A DNA stretch of 45,235 nucleotides from Gammaproteobacteria bacterium (GTDB lineage Bacteria; Pseudomonadota; Gammaproteobacteria; Enterobacterales; Aeromonadaceae), in assembly GCA_018222825.1 (NCBI GenBank), contig JAAEZO010000005.1:1-45235 (forward strand), in the 5' to 3' direction. Of the stretch, positions 17,528 to 26,543 are shown piece after piece. The stretch's first letter is position 1; the number at the start of each line of letters is the position of its first letter. The notes beneath the pieces were generated by a model. That model was not told the DNA's origin. It did not search any database and saw only the letters and a program-made list of their open reading frames with translations. The position numbers were made by a program, and so were the translations under genes.

Positions 17528-17661
17528 GTATACTGACCCTGAATCCGGTACTGGATCTGACGGTAGCCCGGGTGGAAAGGGACATCGGCCATCAGCAGCC
17601 ATTGAATGTACTTCAGGACGCCATCGACATGACGCAACTTGAGTCGGGAACAGCGCAATGA
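17524..17661 (+). pseudogene. fruK: fruK (1-phosphofructokinase) remnant with large in-frame deletion
   Basis: This is a 45-codon frame located exactly where fruK sits in fruBKA operons. The first residues, MSILTLNPVLDLTVARVE, are a recognisable FruK N-terminus (family pattern T-x-T-LNPA-xDLTV). The tail, about 25 residues beginning near DIGHQQPLNVLQ, fits the last helix region of FruK. The roughly 260-270 residues between, holding the sugar-binding site and the GAGDSM-type catalytic loop, are absent. Both gene junctions are intact: ATGA with fruB at 17524-17527 and ATGA with fruA at 17658-17661. This implies an internal in-frame deletion, not random sequence. The product cannot be an active kinase. 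A sequencing or assembly collapse is the main alternative. Confidence 0.75.
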
Positions 17662-19367
17662 AAACATTGATTATGACCGCTTGCCCCAGTGGCATGGCCA
17701 GCAGTTATCTGGCGGCCCGCTTGTTGCGTCAGGCGGCACAGGATCTGGGCTGGCAGGTGAACGTAGAATGCTATAGCCAGCTTGAGTCGGTGACGAGCTT
17801 CACCGAGGCGCAGCTTGACGAGGCCGAGCTGGTACTGGTGGCGGCGGATAGCTCTCTGGACTTGTCCCGTTTTATCGGCAAGCCACTGTATCGCAGTGAT
17901 ATTCAATCGGCACTTAACGATCCCAAAGCCTGGCTGCAGCAGGGCAGGGCACAGGCGGAGGTGCAGAAGAGAGAGACACCGACGGGCGGGGGAGAACTGG
18001 TAGCGATTACTGCCTGTCCGACCGGCGTGGCGCATACTTTTATGTCTGCCGAAGCATTGACCGAGGCCGCCACCGCCATGGGGATTCAGCTCAAGGTGGA
18101 AACCCAGGGCTCGGTGGGTGTCCAGCACCGGCTGACCGCTGCCGACATCAAAGCCGCCGATGCGGTGATAGTGGCGGCGGATATCGAGGTGGATTTGAGC
18201 CGGTTTGACGGCAAACGGGTGTATCGTACCAGCACCGGCGCGGCGCTGAAAAAACCGCAACAGACCATAAATAGCGCACTGAGCGATGCCCGGCGCTATC
18301 AGCATCAGGGGGCAGGTGTTGCGGGTAATCAATCGCATGGAACGGAGTCCGGTCCTTATCATCATCTGTTGACCGGGGTGTCATTCATGCTGCCGATGGT
18401 GGTGGCCGGTGGCCTGCTCATCGCGCTGTCATTTGTGTTTGGCATCGAGGCCTTTCGGCAGCAAGACAGCCTGGCGGCGGCGCTGATGCAAATTGGAGGT
18501 GGTTCGGCTTTTGCTCTGATGATTCCCGTGCTGTCGGGCTATATAGCTTACTCCATCGCCGACCGGCCGGGGATTGCTCCCGGCATGATAGGCGGCATGC
18601 TGGCCAGCAGTCTGGGCGCCGGTTTTATCGGTGGCATCATCGGCGGTTTTCTGGCCGGCTACAGTGCGCGTGCTCTGGTGCAAAAAGTGCCGATGCCGGT
18701 GAGCCTGTCGGCACTCAAGCCGATATTGATTATTCCGTTGTTTGCCAGTCTCTTTACCGGCTTGACCATGATTTATGTGGTCGGCGGTCCGGTGGCTTGG
18801 GTGATGACCAGCCTGACCGAATTTCTCAACAACATGGGGTCTGCCAACGCGGTGCTGCTCGGTATCATCATCGGTGCCATGATGTGTTTTGATCTGGGCG
18901 GACCGGTCAACAAGGCGGCATACGCTTTTTCGGTAGGGCTGCTGGCGTCGCAAAGTTATGGCCCCATGGCGGCCGCCATGGCGGCGGGTATGGTGCCGGC
19001 ATTGGGCATGGGTATCGCCACCCTGTTGGCACGGCGCAAGTTTAATGCGGGCGAGCGGGAGGCGGGCAAGGCGGCATTGGTGTTGGGGTTGTGCTTTATT
19101 TCCGAAGGCGCCATTCCCTTTGCCGCCCGGGATCCGCTGCGGGTGATTCCCAGTTGCATGCTCGGCGGCGCCCTCACCGGGGCCCTGTCCATGTTCTTTG
19201 GTGCCAAATTGCTGGCACCCCATGGCGGCATCTTCGTATTTTTTATTCCCAACGCCATTCAGCCTGTGCTGTGGTACGGGCTCGCTATTGCCGTTGGCAC
19301 TGTCACGACCGGCGTGCTTTATTCGGCGCTGAAACGCAGCGATGGGCAGATGCTGGCAGTAAAATAA
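17658..19367 (+). CDS. fruA: Fructose-specific PTS enzyme IIB'BC
   Basis: This encodes 569 residues (E. coli FruA has 563). Two IIB-like domains come first. The degenerate B' (about 1-100) still has a TACPSGMASSY motif with C9. The true IIB has its phospho-cysteine at C120 in TACPTGVAHTF. The IIC membrane domain (about 230-560) has about eight to ten hydrophobic segments and begins HHLLTGVSFMLPMVVAGG. It imports fructose and phosphorylates it to fructose 1-phosphate. The start overlaps the fruK remnant. With no kinase in the operon, the fate of fructose 1-phosphate here is unclear. No clear terminator follows. Confidence 0.96.
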   Translation: MKTLIMTACPSGMASSYLAARLLRQAAQDLGWQVNVECYSQLESVTSFTEAQLDEAELVLVAADSSLDLSRFIGKPLYRSDIQSALNDPKAWLQQGRAQAEVQKRETPTGGGELVAITACPTGVAHTFMSAEALTEAATAMGIQLKVETQGSVGVQHRLTAADIKAADAVIVAADIEVDLSRFDGKRVYRTSTGAALKKPQQTINSALSDARRYQHQGAGVAGNQSHGTESGPYHHLLTGVSFMLPMVVAGGLLIALSFVFGIEAFRQQDSLAAALMQIGGGSAFALMIPVLSGYIAYSIADRPGIAPGMIGGMLASSLGAGFIGGIIGGFLAGYSARALVQKVPMPVSLSALKPILIIPLFASLFTGLTMIYVVGGPVAWVMTSLTEFLNNMGSANAVLLGIIIGAMMCFDLGGPVNKAAYAFSVGLLASQSYGPMAAAMAAGMVPALGMGIATLLARRKFNAGEREAGKAALVLGLCFISEGAIPFAARDPLRVIPSCMLGGALTGALSMFFGAKLLAPHGGIFVFFIPNAIQPVLWYGLAIAVGTVTTGVLYSALKRSDGQMLAVK

Positions 19368-19416
19368 ATCCTGAGGGGTGGGGATGACCTTTCTCTGCTG
19401 ATGTTAAAACCTCAAC

Positions 19417-19445
19417 AAAAAAGCCCCGGGCGAAGGCTCCGAGGC
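19417..19445 (-). terminator. ribA terminator
   Basis: GCCCCGG (19423-19429) and CCGAGGC (19439-19445) pair with one G-U. Six T residues follow on the minus strand. Confidence 0.75.
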
Positions 19446-19470
19446 TCTGGTAAGGCGAAATAAGCTGGAG

Positions 19471-20064
19471 TCAGTCTTTGAGCATATGGCCCAGCTTGCC
19501 GGCCTTGGTGTTCAGATAATTTTCGTTGAAGGGATTGCGGCCTTCTTGCAGCGGTATCCGTTCTACCACTTCGATACCGAAGTTTTCCATCGCCTTGACC
19601 TTGCGCGGGTTGTTGGTCATCAGCTTCATCTGCTTGACGCCCAGACCGTGCAGCATATCGGCACAGATGGTGTAGTCGCGCATGTCGGCGGCAAAACCCA
19701 GCTCGACGTTGGCTTCCACGGTATCTTTACCCTGATCCTGCAGATGATAGGCGTGTATCTTGTTGAGGAGACCAATGCCCCGGCCTTCCTGGCGCACATA
19801 GAGCAGTATGCCGCGTCCTTCTTTGGCTATTCTTTCCAGCGCCGCCTGCAGCTGAAAGCCGCAGTCGCAACGCAGACTGAACAGGGCGTCACCGGTCAGG
19901 CACTCGGAATGAATGCGGCCCAGTACCGGTTGTCCGTCGTCGATATTTCCCATCACCAGGGCGGCATGATCCTTGCCGGTGCCTTTTTCTTCAAACCCGA
20001 TCAGGGTAAAGGTGCCCCAGGGTGTCGGCAGTTTTGAGTTTGCCATCCGGGTAACACTGCTCAT
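19471..20064 (-). CDS. ribA: GTP cyclohydrolase II
   Basis: This encodes 197 residues, full length for stand-alone RibA. It opens the imidazole ring of GTP in the first step of riboflavin synthesis. The zinc ligands C55, C66 and C68 lie in [32 protein letters not shown] and [16 protein letters not shown] complete the family signature. ATG at 20064 follows AGAGGAAC. The extension to 20142 looks non-coding. It is divergent from cmk, and no FMN riboswitch is visible upstream. Confidence 0.97.
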   Translation of the reverse strand: MSSVTRMANSKLPTPWGTFTLIGFEEKGTGKDHAALVMGNIDDGQPVLGRIHSECLTGDALFSLRCDCGFQLQAALERIAKEGRGILLYVRQEGRGIGLLNKIHAYHLQDQGKDTVEANVELGFAADMRDYTICADMLHGLGVKQMKLMTNNPRKVKAMENFGIEVVERIPLQEGRNPFNENYLNTKAGKLGHMLKD

Positions 20065-20221
20065 GGCGTTCCTCTTTTGGTTATCAAGTAACAAAAAATG
20101 GCGGCCATTGTAAAGCGGATGGGCGTGCAGGTATAGGCGCAATATCCGCGGCGTCGTGCGAACGGCTTTCTTTTTGTTATGTTAATGAGTTGTAAGTTAT
20201 GCCTTTGTCTATCAACTCGGG

Positions 20222-20227
20222 TATAAT
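20222..20227 (+). promoter_or_regulatory. cmk -10 box
   Basis: A perfect TATAAT lies 53 bases ahead of the cmk start. The best -35 match (TTATGC, 19-base spacing) is weak. Confidence 0.5.
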
Positions 20228-20279
20228 GCCGGCCGCGCGGCACCCCGGTGCCCAGACTCATTATTTACTGGAGAATGCC

Positions 20280-20957
20280 ATGACTGAACACGCTCCCGTC
20301 ATTACCGTGGATGGCCCAGGCGGCGCCGGCAAGGGAACCCTTTGTCAGTTGCTGGCCGAAAAACTGGAATGGCATCTGCTTGATTCCGGCGCTATCTATC
20401 GTGTACTGGCACTGGCGGCCCGGCATCACAATGTGGCGCTGGACGATGAAGCCGGGCTGATGCCGTTGGCCGCTCATCTGGATGTTCAGTTCCCGGTTGA
20501 GGAGGGTCATATCAAGACCATCCTCGAAGGAGAAGATGTTTCCCGTGCCATTCGCACCGAACAAATGGGTGACGCGGCCAGCAAGGTTGCCGCCTTTCCC
20601 CGAGTGCGGGAAGCCCTGCTTCGTCGTCAGCGCGCCTTTCGGGCCAGCCCCGGCTTGATTGCCGACGGTCGGGACATGGGCACGGTGGTTTTCCCCGACG
20701 CACCGGTCAAAATATTCCTCGATGCCAGCGCCGAAGAAAGGGCGCAGCGACGGCTTATTCAGTTGCAAGACAAGGGCTTTGATGTTAGTTTTGACCGTCT
20801 TTTAAGCGAAATTCAGACGCGTGACGAGCGAGATCGTAATCGAGCCGTGGCGCCGCTCAAAGCCGCAGCCGATGCGCTGGTGATTGATTCGACGGATTTG
20901 TCCATTACACAAGTACTGGACAAAGTGCTAAGTCATACTAGAGTTAAGCTCGGTTAA
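20280..20957 (+). CDS. cmk: Cytidylate kinase
   Basis: This encodes 225 residues (E. coli Cmk has 227). It phosphorylates CMP and dCMP using ATP. The P-loop is GPGGAGKGT (residues 12-20). [15 protein letters not shown] and [14 protein letters not shown], which contact the nucleotide, follow. [15 protein letters not shown] is the characteristic arginine-rich segment. ATG at 20280 has GGAGAA upstream. It is the first gene of the conserved cmk-rpsA-ihfB cluster. Confidence 0.97.
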   Translation: MTEHAPVITVDGPGGAGKGTLCQLLAEKLEWHLLDSGAIYRVLALAARHHNVALDDEAGLMPLAAHLDVQFPVEEGHIKTILEGEDVSRAIRTEQMGDAASKVAAFPRVREALLRRQRAFRASPGLIADGRDMGTVVFPDAPVKIFLDASAEERAQRRLIQLQDKGFDVSFDRLLSEIQTRDERDRNRAVAPLKAAADALVIDSTDLSITQVLDKVLSHTRVKLG

Positions 20958-21116
20958 GCTTTATTTCGGTTAAAACAGTTCGAAAAATAAGTTAAGCCAA
21001 GTCGCTAGTGCGGCTTGGCCCTGCCCGCCCCAGGGAAGGGACGGGTCTATGCTAATCACCCCATCGGTGCCGGATTGCCCTGTGGATGTTCAACTTAAAA
21101 AGTGTATTCATTAAAC
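20958..21116 (+). promoter_or_regulatory. rpsA leader with stacked hairpins and no Shine-Dalgarno
   Basis: The 159-base leader contains at least three stem-loops. GCCAAGTCGC pairs with GCGGCTTGGC (20996-21019). A GC-rich hairpin lies around 21020-21046. A small CACC/GGTG hairpin is at 21057-21069. The bases before the ATG (ATTCATTAAAC) contain no purine-rich ribosome site. In E. coli a comparable structured leader without a strong Shine-Dalgarno drives efficient translation of S1 and mediates S1 autorepression. The same logic is inferred here. Confidence 0.65.
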
Positions 21117-22790
21117 ATGATTGAATCTTTTGCCCAACTCTTTGAAGAGTCTCTGAAAGAACTGGAAACCCGTCCGGGTTCCATTGTTAAAGGTACTGTA
21201 GTAGCCATCGAGAACGGTATCGTTCTGGTTGATGCAGGCCTGAAGTCTGAATCCGCTGTCCCTGCCGAGCAGTTTAAAAATGCTCAGGGCGAGCTGGAAG
21301 TCAGCGTTGGCGACGTTGTAGACGTAGCGCTGGACGCGGTAGAAGACGGTTTCGGTGAGACTCTGCTTTCCCGTGAAAAAGCGAAGCGCCACGAGTCATG
21401 GCTGCAACTGGAAAAAGCCTACGAAGATCAGGAAACCGTTATCGGTGTGATCAACGGCAAGGTCAAGGGTGGCTTCACTGTTGAAGTGAACACCATTCGC
21501 GCCTTCCTGCCTGGTTCGCTGGTTGACGTACGCCCGGTACGCGACACGCTGCACCTGGAAGGTAAAGAGCTTGAGTTCAAAGTTATCAAGCTGGATCAGA
21601 AGCGCAACAACGTTGTTGTTTCTCGTCGTGCCGTGATCGAAACCGAAAACAGTGCAGAGCGCGAGCAGCTGCTCGAAAATCTGCAGGAAGGCCAGGAAGT
21701 CAAGGGTATCGTCAAGAACCTGACCGACTACGGCGCTTTCGTAGACCTGGGCGGCGTAGACGGCCTGCTGCACATCACCGACATGGCTTGGAAGCGCGTT
21801 AAGCATCCTTCCGAAATCGTGAACGTGGGTGACGAAATCAACGTTAAGGTGCTGAAGTTTGACCGTGAGCGCACTCGTGTGTCTCTGGGCCTGAAGCAGC
21901 TGGGCGAAGATCCGTGGGTTGATATCGCTAACCGTTACCCGGAAGGCACTCGTCTGTCTGGCCGCGTGACCAACCTGACCGACTACGGCTGCTTCGTTGA
22001 AATCGAAGAAGGCGTTGAAGGTCTGGTACACGTGTCCGAAATGGACTGGACCAACAAGAACATCCACCCGTCCAAAGTGGTTTCTGTTGGCGACAGCGTA
22101 GACGTGATGGTGCTGGATATCGACGAAGAACGTCGTCGTATCTCTCTGGGTCTGAAGCAGTGCAAATCCAACCCGTGGCAGCTGTTTGCGGAAACCCACA
22201 ACAAGGGTGACCGTGTTTCCGGTAAGATCAAGTCTATCACTGACTTCGGTATCTTCATCGGTCTGGACGGCGGCATTGACGGTCTGGTTCACCTGTCCGA
22301 CATTTCCTGGAACGCCAACGGTGACGAAGCCGTTCGTGAATTCAAGAAAGGCGACGAGATTGACGCCGTTGTTCTGCAGGTCGATCCCGAGCGTGAGCGT
22401 ATCAGCCTGGGCGTGAAGCAAATCGACGAAGACCCGTTCAACAAGTACCTGTCTGACAACAAGAAAGGTGCTATCGTTAAGGGTACCATCACTGCCGTTG
22501 ACGCCAAAGGCGCCGTGGTTGAGATGGAAGAAGGCGTTGAAGGTTATGTCCGCGTTGCCGACATCTCCCGCGACCGCATCGAAGACGCATCCACCGTACT
22601 GAAAGTGGGTGAAGAAATCGAAGCGCGTTTCATGGGCGTTGATCGCAAGAACCGCACTCTGAGCCTGTCTATCCGTGCGAAAGACGAAGCTGAAGAGAAA
22701 GTGGTAATGGATAGCCTGAACCAGCAGCAACCTGAAGATGTTGGTTTGAGTGCCATGGCCGAAGCTTTCAAGGCGGCTAAAGGCGAATAA
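21117..22790 (+). CDS. rpsA: 30S ribosomal protein S1
   Basis: This encodes 557 residues, identical in length to E. coli S1. It binds mRNA on the 30S subunit and promotes initiation. Six S1 (OB-fold) repeats are visible, with recurring words such as [41 protein letters not shown] and [19 protein letters not shown]. Codon choice is strongly biased to preferred codons, unlike its neighbours, as expected for high expression. The start [22 protein letters not shown] aligns with E. coli, so ATG 21117 is used and the upstream in-frame extension rejected. A strong terminator follows. Confidence 0.98.
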   Translation: MIESFAQLFEESLKELETRPGSIVKGTVVAIENGIVLVDAGLKSESAVPAEQFKNAQGELEVSVGDVVDVALDAVEDGFGETLLSREKAKRHESWLQLEKAYEDQETVIGVINGKVKGGFTVEVNTIRAFLPGSLVDVRPVRDTLHLEGKELEFKVIKLDQKRNNVVVSRRAVIETENSAEREQLLENLQEGQEVKGIVKNLTDYGAFVDLGGVDGLLHITDMAWKRVKHPSEIVNVGDEINVKVLKFDRERTRVSLGLKQLGEDPWVDIANRYPEGTRLSGRVTNLTDYGCFVEIEEGVEGLVHVSEMDWTNKNIHPSKVVSVGDSVDVMVLDIDEERRRISLGLKQCKSNPWQLFAETHNKGDRVSGKIKSITDFGIFIGLDGGIDGLVHLSDISWNANGDEAVREFKKGDEIDAVVLQVDPERERISLGVKQIDEDPFNKYLSDNKKGAIVKGTITAVDAKGAVVEMEEGVEGYVRVADISRDRIEDASTVLKVGEEIEARFMGVDRKNRTLSLSIRAKDEAEEKVVMDSLNQQQPEDVGLSAMAEAFKAAKGE

Positions 22791-22804
22791 GCCTGTCCGA
22801 ATTC

Positions 22805-22833
22805 AAAAGGGGGCCTTCGCGCCCCCTTTTTGT
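22805..22833 (+). terminator. rpsA terminator
   Basis: AAAAGGGGGC and GCCCCCTTTT pair around a 6-base loop, followed by a T-run. Confidence 0.92.
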
Positions 22834-22859
22834 TGTCTGATGATCAGGAGAAACACATC

Positions 22860-23141
22860 ATGACCAAATCCGATCTCATTGAAAGACTGTCAGAGCAGTA
22901 CAGCCATCTCTCCGCCAAAGAGGTGGAAAATGCCATCAAGGAAATTCTTGAGCAGATGGCATCGACGCTGCAAACAGGGGATCGCATTGAAATCAGAGGT
23001 TTTGGCAGCTTTTCATTGCATTATCGGGCCCCCCGCCAGGGACGTAATCCGAAAACCGGTGAAAAAGTGGAATTGACCGGTAAATACGTACCGCATTTCA
23101 AACCCGGTAAAGAATTGCGCGAACGGGTCAACCCGGTCTGA
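22860..23141 (+). CDS. ihfB: Integration host factor, beta subunit
   Basis: This encodes 93 residues of the HU/IHF family. IHF bends DNA as an alpha-beta heterodimer in transcription, replication and recombination. The family signature [21 protein letters not shown] spans about residues 46-66, and the intercalating proline lies in this beta-arm. [14 protein letters not shown] is the beta-subunit start. CAGGAG lies seven bases or so ahead of ATG 22860. Position after rpsA is conserved across gammaproteobacteria. Confidence 0.97.
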   Translation: MTKSDLIERLSEQYSHLSAKEVENAIKEILEQMASTLQTGDRIEIRGFGSFSLHYRAPRQGRNPKTGEKVELTGKYVPHFKPGKELRERVNPV

Positions 23142-23249
23142 GTGTATACCAGCTTGTTCCATATCACTTTTTGTGGCAACTCGACTGGCGAGCATTCGGC
23201 TTTTACGGGATAATGCCAACACTCGAAATCAGGAAGTTGAGAGGGTAAG

Positions 23250-23537
23250 GTGAAAATTATTTTTGGCCTGGTAATCCTGGCAATTTTGTTTGCTGTTGGG
23301 CTGACACTGGGCTCGCAAAATGACCAGCTGGTTCATGTCAACTATCTGCTGGCTCAGGGCGACTATCGTCTTTCTACATTACTGGCAGTAGTATTTGTCG
23401 CCGGTTTTTTTATCGGTTGGCTGGTGTTCGGTCTGGTATTGTTACGTCTCAAGATGAACAACAGTGGTTTGCGCAAGAAAGTCGAGCGTCAACAAAGGGA
23501 ATTGGAAGAGCTCAGAGCATTGCCCATTAAGGATTGA
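23250..23537 (+). CDS. lapA: LapA, lipopolysaccharide assembly inner-membrane protein
   Basis: This encodes 95 residues of the DUF1049 family. There are two transmembrane segments (about 1-22 and 42-66), followed by a basic, coiled-coil tail (LRLKMNNSGLRKKVERQQRELEELR). LapA works with LapB in control of lipopolysaccharide synthesis. The start is GTG at 23250 preceded by GAGGGTAAG. Its stop lies eight bases ahead of lapB, so the two are cotranscribed. A GATAAT box at 23209-23214 may be the -10 element. Confidence 0.93.
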   Translation: MKIIFGLVILAILFAVGLTLGSQNDQLVHVNYLLAQGDYRLSTLLAVVFVAGFFIGWLVFGLVLLRLKMNNSGLRKKVERQQRELEELRALPIKD

Positions 23538-23545
23538 CGAGCCCT

Positions 23546-24715
23546 ATGCTGGAATTGCTGTTTCTGCTGCTTCCGGTCGCAGCTGCCTATGGCTGGTATA
23601 TGGGGCGCAGAGGGGTCCGGCAGGATGCTCAAAACAAATCCAATCATTTCTCCCGGCAATACGTTGCCGGGCTGAATTTTCTGCTTTCCGATGAGCCCGA
23701 CAAGGCCGTTGATCTGTTTATTCAATTGCTGCAGGTCGACAGTGAAACCATTGAAACCCACCTTGCACTCGGTAACCTGTTTCGTTCTCGGGGTGAAGTC
23801 GATCGTGCCATTCGTATACACCAGAACCTGATTGCCCGTCCTAATCTGTTACTGGAACAGCGTCACCTGGCGATGCTGGAGCTGGCGCGTGACTTTTTGG
23901 CTGCAGGCCTGCTGGACAGAGCCGAACATATTCTGGTTGAGCTGAAAAACGACCCGGATTATGAAGAAGAAGCGCTGAGCCAGCTGATGCAAATCTATCA
24001 GCAGCTAAAAGACTGGGAGCAGGCGATCAAGGTGGCCGAGCGGCTCAAGAAGCGGCAGGGTATCAAGGCCCTGGTGCCTATGGGGCACTTTTACTGTGAG
24101 CTGGCTGAGCAACAATGGCGCCGTCAAGATAACAAGGCCGCCATCGTTCAGCTCAAAAAGGCGCTGAAGGCCGATGCGGGTTGCGTCAGGGCCAATATGC
24201 GTCTGGCTGCTATTTATATGACACAGCAGCAATGGTCTCAGGCTGGACATTGTTTGCTAGAGGTTACCGAACAGGATGCGGACTTTATCAGCGAGGTGCT
24301 GGCAGACTTGCAGCATTGCTACCGCATGCTGGGCAATGAGGCCGAGTTTATACAGCGACTGGAGCAGTGGGTGGCAGCCGATAGTGGTGCTACTGCCGTG
24401 CTGATGCTGGCCGACAAGGTGAGCGAAACACAGGGCGCTATTGGTGCCGAACAACTGGTGTTGTCACAATTGCAGCTGCATCCGACCATGAAAGGTTTTT
24501 ACCGGTTGATGTCGTATCATGCGGCCAATGCGGAGCAGGGCAGGGCGCGAGAAAGTCTGGAAATGCTGAAATCACTGGTATCCGAGCAAATCAGGCTCAA
24601 ACCCAGTCATCGTTGTGGACAATGTGGCTTTTCTTCTCAAACGTTATTCTGGCAATGCCCCTCCTGCAAACAGTGGGGCAGCATCAAACCGGTGCGTGGC
24701 CTCGACGGCGAATGA
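23546..24715 (+). CDS. lapB: LapB, lipopolysaccharide assembly protein
   Basis: This encodes 389 residues, the same as E. coli LapB (YciM). An N-terminal membrane anchor, MLELLFLLLPVAAAYGWYMGRR, is followed by TPR repeats (about 35-340) and a C-terminal rubredoxin-like metal site with C357, C360, C371 and C374. LapB promotes FtsH degradation of LpxC and so limits lipid A synthesis. ATG 23546 matches the family start. The in-frame extension to 23534 overlaps lapA and is rejected. Confidence 0.96.
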   Translation: MLELLFLLLPVAAAYGWYMGRRGVRQDAQNKSNHFSRQYVAGLNFLLSDEPDKAVDLFIQLLQVDSETIETHLALGNLFRSRGEVDRAIRIHQNLIARPNLLLEQRHLAMLELARDFLAAGLLDRAEHILVELKNDPDYEEEALSQLMQIYQQLKDWEQAIKVAERLKKRQGIKALVPMGHFYCELAEQQWRRQDNKAAIVQLKKALKADAGCVRANMRLAAIYMTQQQWSQAGHCLLEVTEQDADFISEVLADLQHCYRMLGNEAEFIQRLEQWVAADSGATAVLMLADKVSETQGAIGAEQLVLSQLQLHPTMKGFYRLMSYHAANAEQGRARESLEMLKSLVSEQIRLKPSHRCGQCGFSSQTLFWQCPSCKQWGSIKPVRGLDGE

Positions 24716-24779
24716 ATGATGGTGAGTTGCAAGGAGAGATTCCTGAATGAATGCACGTCCGGGAATCTTTCCTGGCGAC

Positions 24780-24807
24780 TTATTCGTTACTCCTCATGCC
24801 TTACAAT
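24780..24807 (+). promoter_or_regulatory. Possible pyrF promoter
   Basis: TTATTC, a 16-base spacer and TACAAT (24802-24807) lie 28 bases ahead of pyrF. A TATAAA at 24812 is an alternative, but it would leave almost no leader. Confidence 0.35.
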
Positions 24808-24834
24808 CTGTTATAAAAATTAAAAGGTAACCCC

Positions 24835-25548
24835 ATGCAAGACTCAAAAAAACTCGATCCCAAGATCCTGATTGCTCTGGATTTTGCCGATGAACAACAG
24901 GCTCGCTCGCTGATTGCCAAACTCGATCCGGCCAGTTGCCGGTTAAAAGTGGGTAAGGAAATGTTCACCCTGTTCGGACCTGACTTTGTACGCTCTCTGG
25001 TGCAGGACGGATTTGATGTTTTTCTCGATCTCAAGTTTCACGATATTCCCAATACCGTCGCCAAGGCAGTAGCCGCTGCGGCAGAGCTGGGAGTCTGGAT
25101 GGTGAATGTGCATGCCAGCGGTGGCCCGCGAATGATGCAAGCAGCCCGCGAGGCCCTGTTGCCTTATGGTGACAAGGCGCCCTTGCTGATCGCGGTTACG
25201 GTATTGACCAGCATGACAGCGGAAGAGTTGTTGCAGGTTGGTGTGTTGCGGTCTCCGGCAGAGCATGTGCTGTCACTGGCCCGGCTGACCCATGGTGCCG
25301 GACTTGACGGCGTGGTGTGCTCTGCTCAGGAAGCCAGCCTGCTGAAAGCCGAGCTGGGACCCGACTTCAAGCTGGTTACGCCCGGAATTCGCCCGGCCGG
25401 TAGTGATGCTGGCGATCAGCGCCGTATCATGACGCCAGAGCAGGCGGTGAGTGCAGGCAGTGATTATCTGGTGATTGGCCGGCCGATCACTCAGGCGGCT
25501 GATCCGGCGGCCGTACTGGCCCAGATCAATCTCAGCCTGACGGTCTAA
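24835..25548 (+). CDS. pyrF: Orotidine 5'-phosphate decarboxylase
   Basis: This encodes 237 residues. It decarboxylates OMP to UMP, the last step of pyrimidine nucleotide synthesis. The catalytic D-x-K-x-x-D motif is DLKFHD, with D65, K67 and D70. LVTPGIRP near residue 180 and YLVIGRPIT near 210 bind the phosphate. AAGGTAA lies just upstream of the ATG. It follows lapAB, as in many gammaproteobacteria, but probably has its own promoter. Confidence 0.97.
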   Translation: MQDSKKLDPKILIALDFADEQQARSLIAKLDPASCRLKVGKEMFTLFGPDFVRSLVQDGFDVFLDLKFHDIPNTVAKAVAAAAELGVWMVNVHASGGPRMMQAAREALLPYGDKAPLLIAVTVLTSMTAEELLQVGVLRSPAEHVLSLARLTHGAGLDGVVCSAQEASLLKAELGPDFKLVTPGIRPAGSDAGDQRRIMTPEQAVSAGSDYLVIGRPITQAADPAAVLAQINLSLTV

Positions 25549-25724
25549 TCATTATCTAAACCGTGCAGCTGGGTGGATAGCTATCGGCCTTCATAGGGAC
25601 AAATCATCGTCACCATGAAGGCCGATTTGTTTGTAGGTGTAAGCCGCTACCAGAGTCGGCAAACGCCGTACATATTTCTACACCAATGACACCGTTTACA
25701 GCTGATTTCAATGAGGGGCTTTGC

Positions 25725-25946
25725 ATGACACTGCAGTCGAAAGAGTTGCTGAGCATTATCCAAAAGCCGATGCCCTTCGGCAAATACCGAGGACAACCTT
25801 TGCTTCGGCTGCCGATGGCCTACCTGTGTTGGCTGGAGCGTAAAGGCTGGCCGGCTGGTGCCTTGGGGGCTGAGTTGGCACTGGTGTATGAGTTGAAGCT
25901 GAATGGCGTCGATCAGCCGTTGTACTCATTGCTTAAGAGGTATTGA
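25725..25946 (+). CDS. DUF3820 family small protein (YpeB-like)
   Basis: This encodes 73 residues. MPFGKYRGQPLLRLPMAYLCWLERKGWPAGALGAEL matches the DUF3820 pattern MPFGKYKG..L..LP..YL.W...KG.P.G.LG. That family includes E. coli YpeB and the Pseudomonas QsregVF protein. It is a small soluble protein of uncertain function. ATG 25725 follows GAGGGG. The upstream in-frame ATG at 25686 lacks a ribosome site. No operon partner is evident. Confidence 0.8.
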   Translation: MTLQSKELLSIIQKPMPFGKYRGQPLLRLPMAYLCWLERKGWPAGALGAELALVYELKLNGVDQPLYSLLKRY

Positions 25947-26062
25947 AGAATACCTATCCTATTAAACAAGCGGTAGGTTTGATGTTCGGTCATATCAACC
26001 CCAAACACAGGGTTACTCACCGACGTTTTATTCTTTTTGATGTTCTTGCGTTGCCATAACAC
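25913..26062 (-). other. Unexplained short reading frames behind an AGGAGG
   Basis: A perfect AGGAGG on the minus strand is followed by ATG at 26057, but this frame closes after nine codons (MATQEHQKE). In the next frame, a 49-codon GTG-initiated stretch containing SVSNPVFGVDMTEHQTYRLF reads on to 25913 and overlaps the DUF3820 gene tail. The protein-like look of the second frame suggests either a frameshifted gene remnant or a short leader peptide. I recognise no family. Confidence 0.25.
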
Positions 26063-26085
26063 CTCCTAAGGTTATTACAGCACAC

Positions 26086-26115
26086 AAAAAACAGGGCCAT
26101 ATGGCCCTGTTTTTA
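26086..26115 (-). terminator. hns terminator
   Basis: ACAGGGCCAT and ATGGCCCTGT form a perfect palindrome centred on 26100/26101, with A- and T-runs on both sides. Confidence 0.92.
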
Positions 26116-26135
26116 ATCATAAGCAAACAGTCCGC

Positions 26136-26543
26136 TTACTTGATAAGGAAATCTTCCAGTGTTTTCTCTCCGCTTTCCAGCGCTTGCTGAATGGCGGAAG
26201 GTTTACGGCCCTGGCCGGTCCAGGTTTTACGCTCGCCGTTTTCATCATTATATTCGTACTTTGCAGGGCGCTTGCTACGGGGAGCTGTGGCTTTCTTGCC
26301 TGGCTCTGCCAGTTCAACCAGCTCGCTAATATCGATACCATCGGCAGCGAGTTGCTCCATATATTCTTTCAGCTTGCGCTCACGCTCTTGTGCCGCTGCC
26401 TGTTCGGCGGCTTTGGATTCACGCTGCTCTTCAATAACAGAAGCCAGCTTGACCAACCCTTCTTCCATTTGATCCAAGGTCAGTTCACGAGTAGCAGCAC
26501 GAAGGCTACGGATATTAAGCAGTGTTTTCAAAAAGTCAGACAT
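26136..26543 (-). CDS. hns: H-NS family nucleoid protein
   Basis: This encodes 135 residues. The N-terminal oligomerisation region is helical (FLKTLLNIRSLRAATRELTLDQMEEGLVKL). A charged coiled coil follows (about 40-70). The C-terminal DNA-binding domain carries KTWTGQGRKPSAIQQAL, the H-NS signature loop that inserts in the minor groove of AT-rich DNA. It silences AT-rich and horizontally acquired genes. ATG 26543 has AGGTG seven bases upstream. The GTG three codons earlier lacks spacing. The 350 bases upstream are unusually AT-rich for this window, which would suit autoregulation. Confidence 0.95.
   Translation of the reverse strand: MSDFLKTLLNIRSLRAATRELTLDQMEEGLVKLASVIEEQRESKAAEQAAAQERERKLKEYMEQLAADGIDISELVELAEPGKKATAPRSKRPAKYEYNDENGERKTWTGQGRKPSAIQQALESGEKTLEDFLIK

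Noticed and set aside
21396-22730. A 444-codon minus-strand frame opposite rpsA
   Set aside because: It is an antisense shadow caused by the strong codon bias of rpsA.
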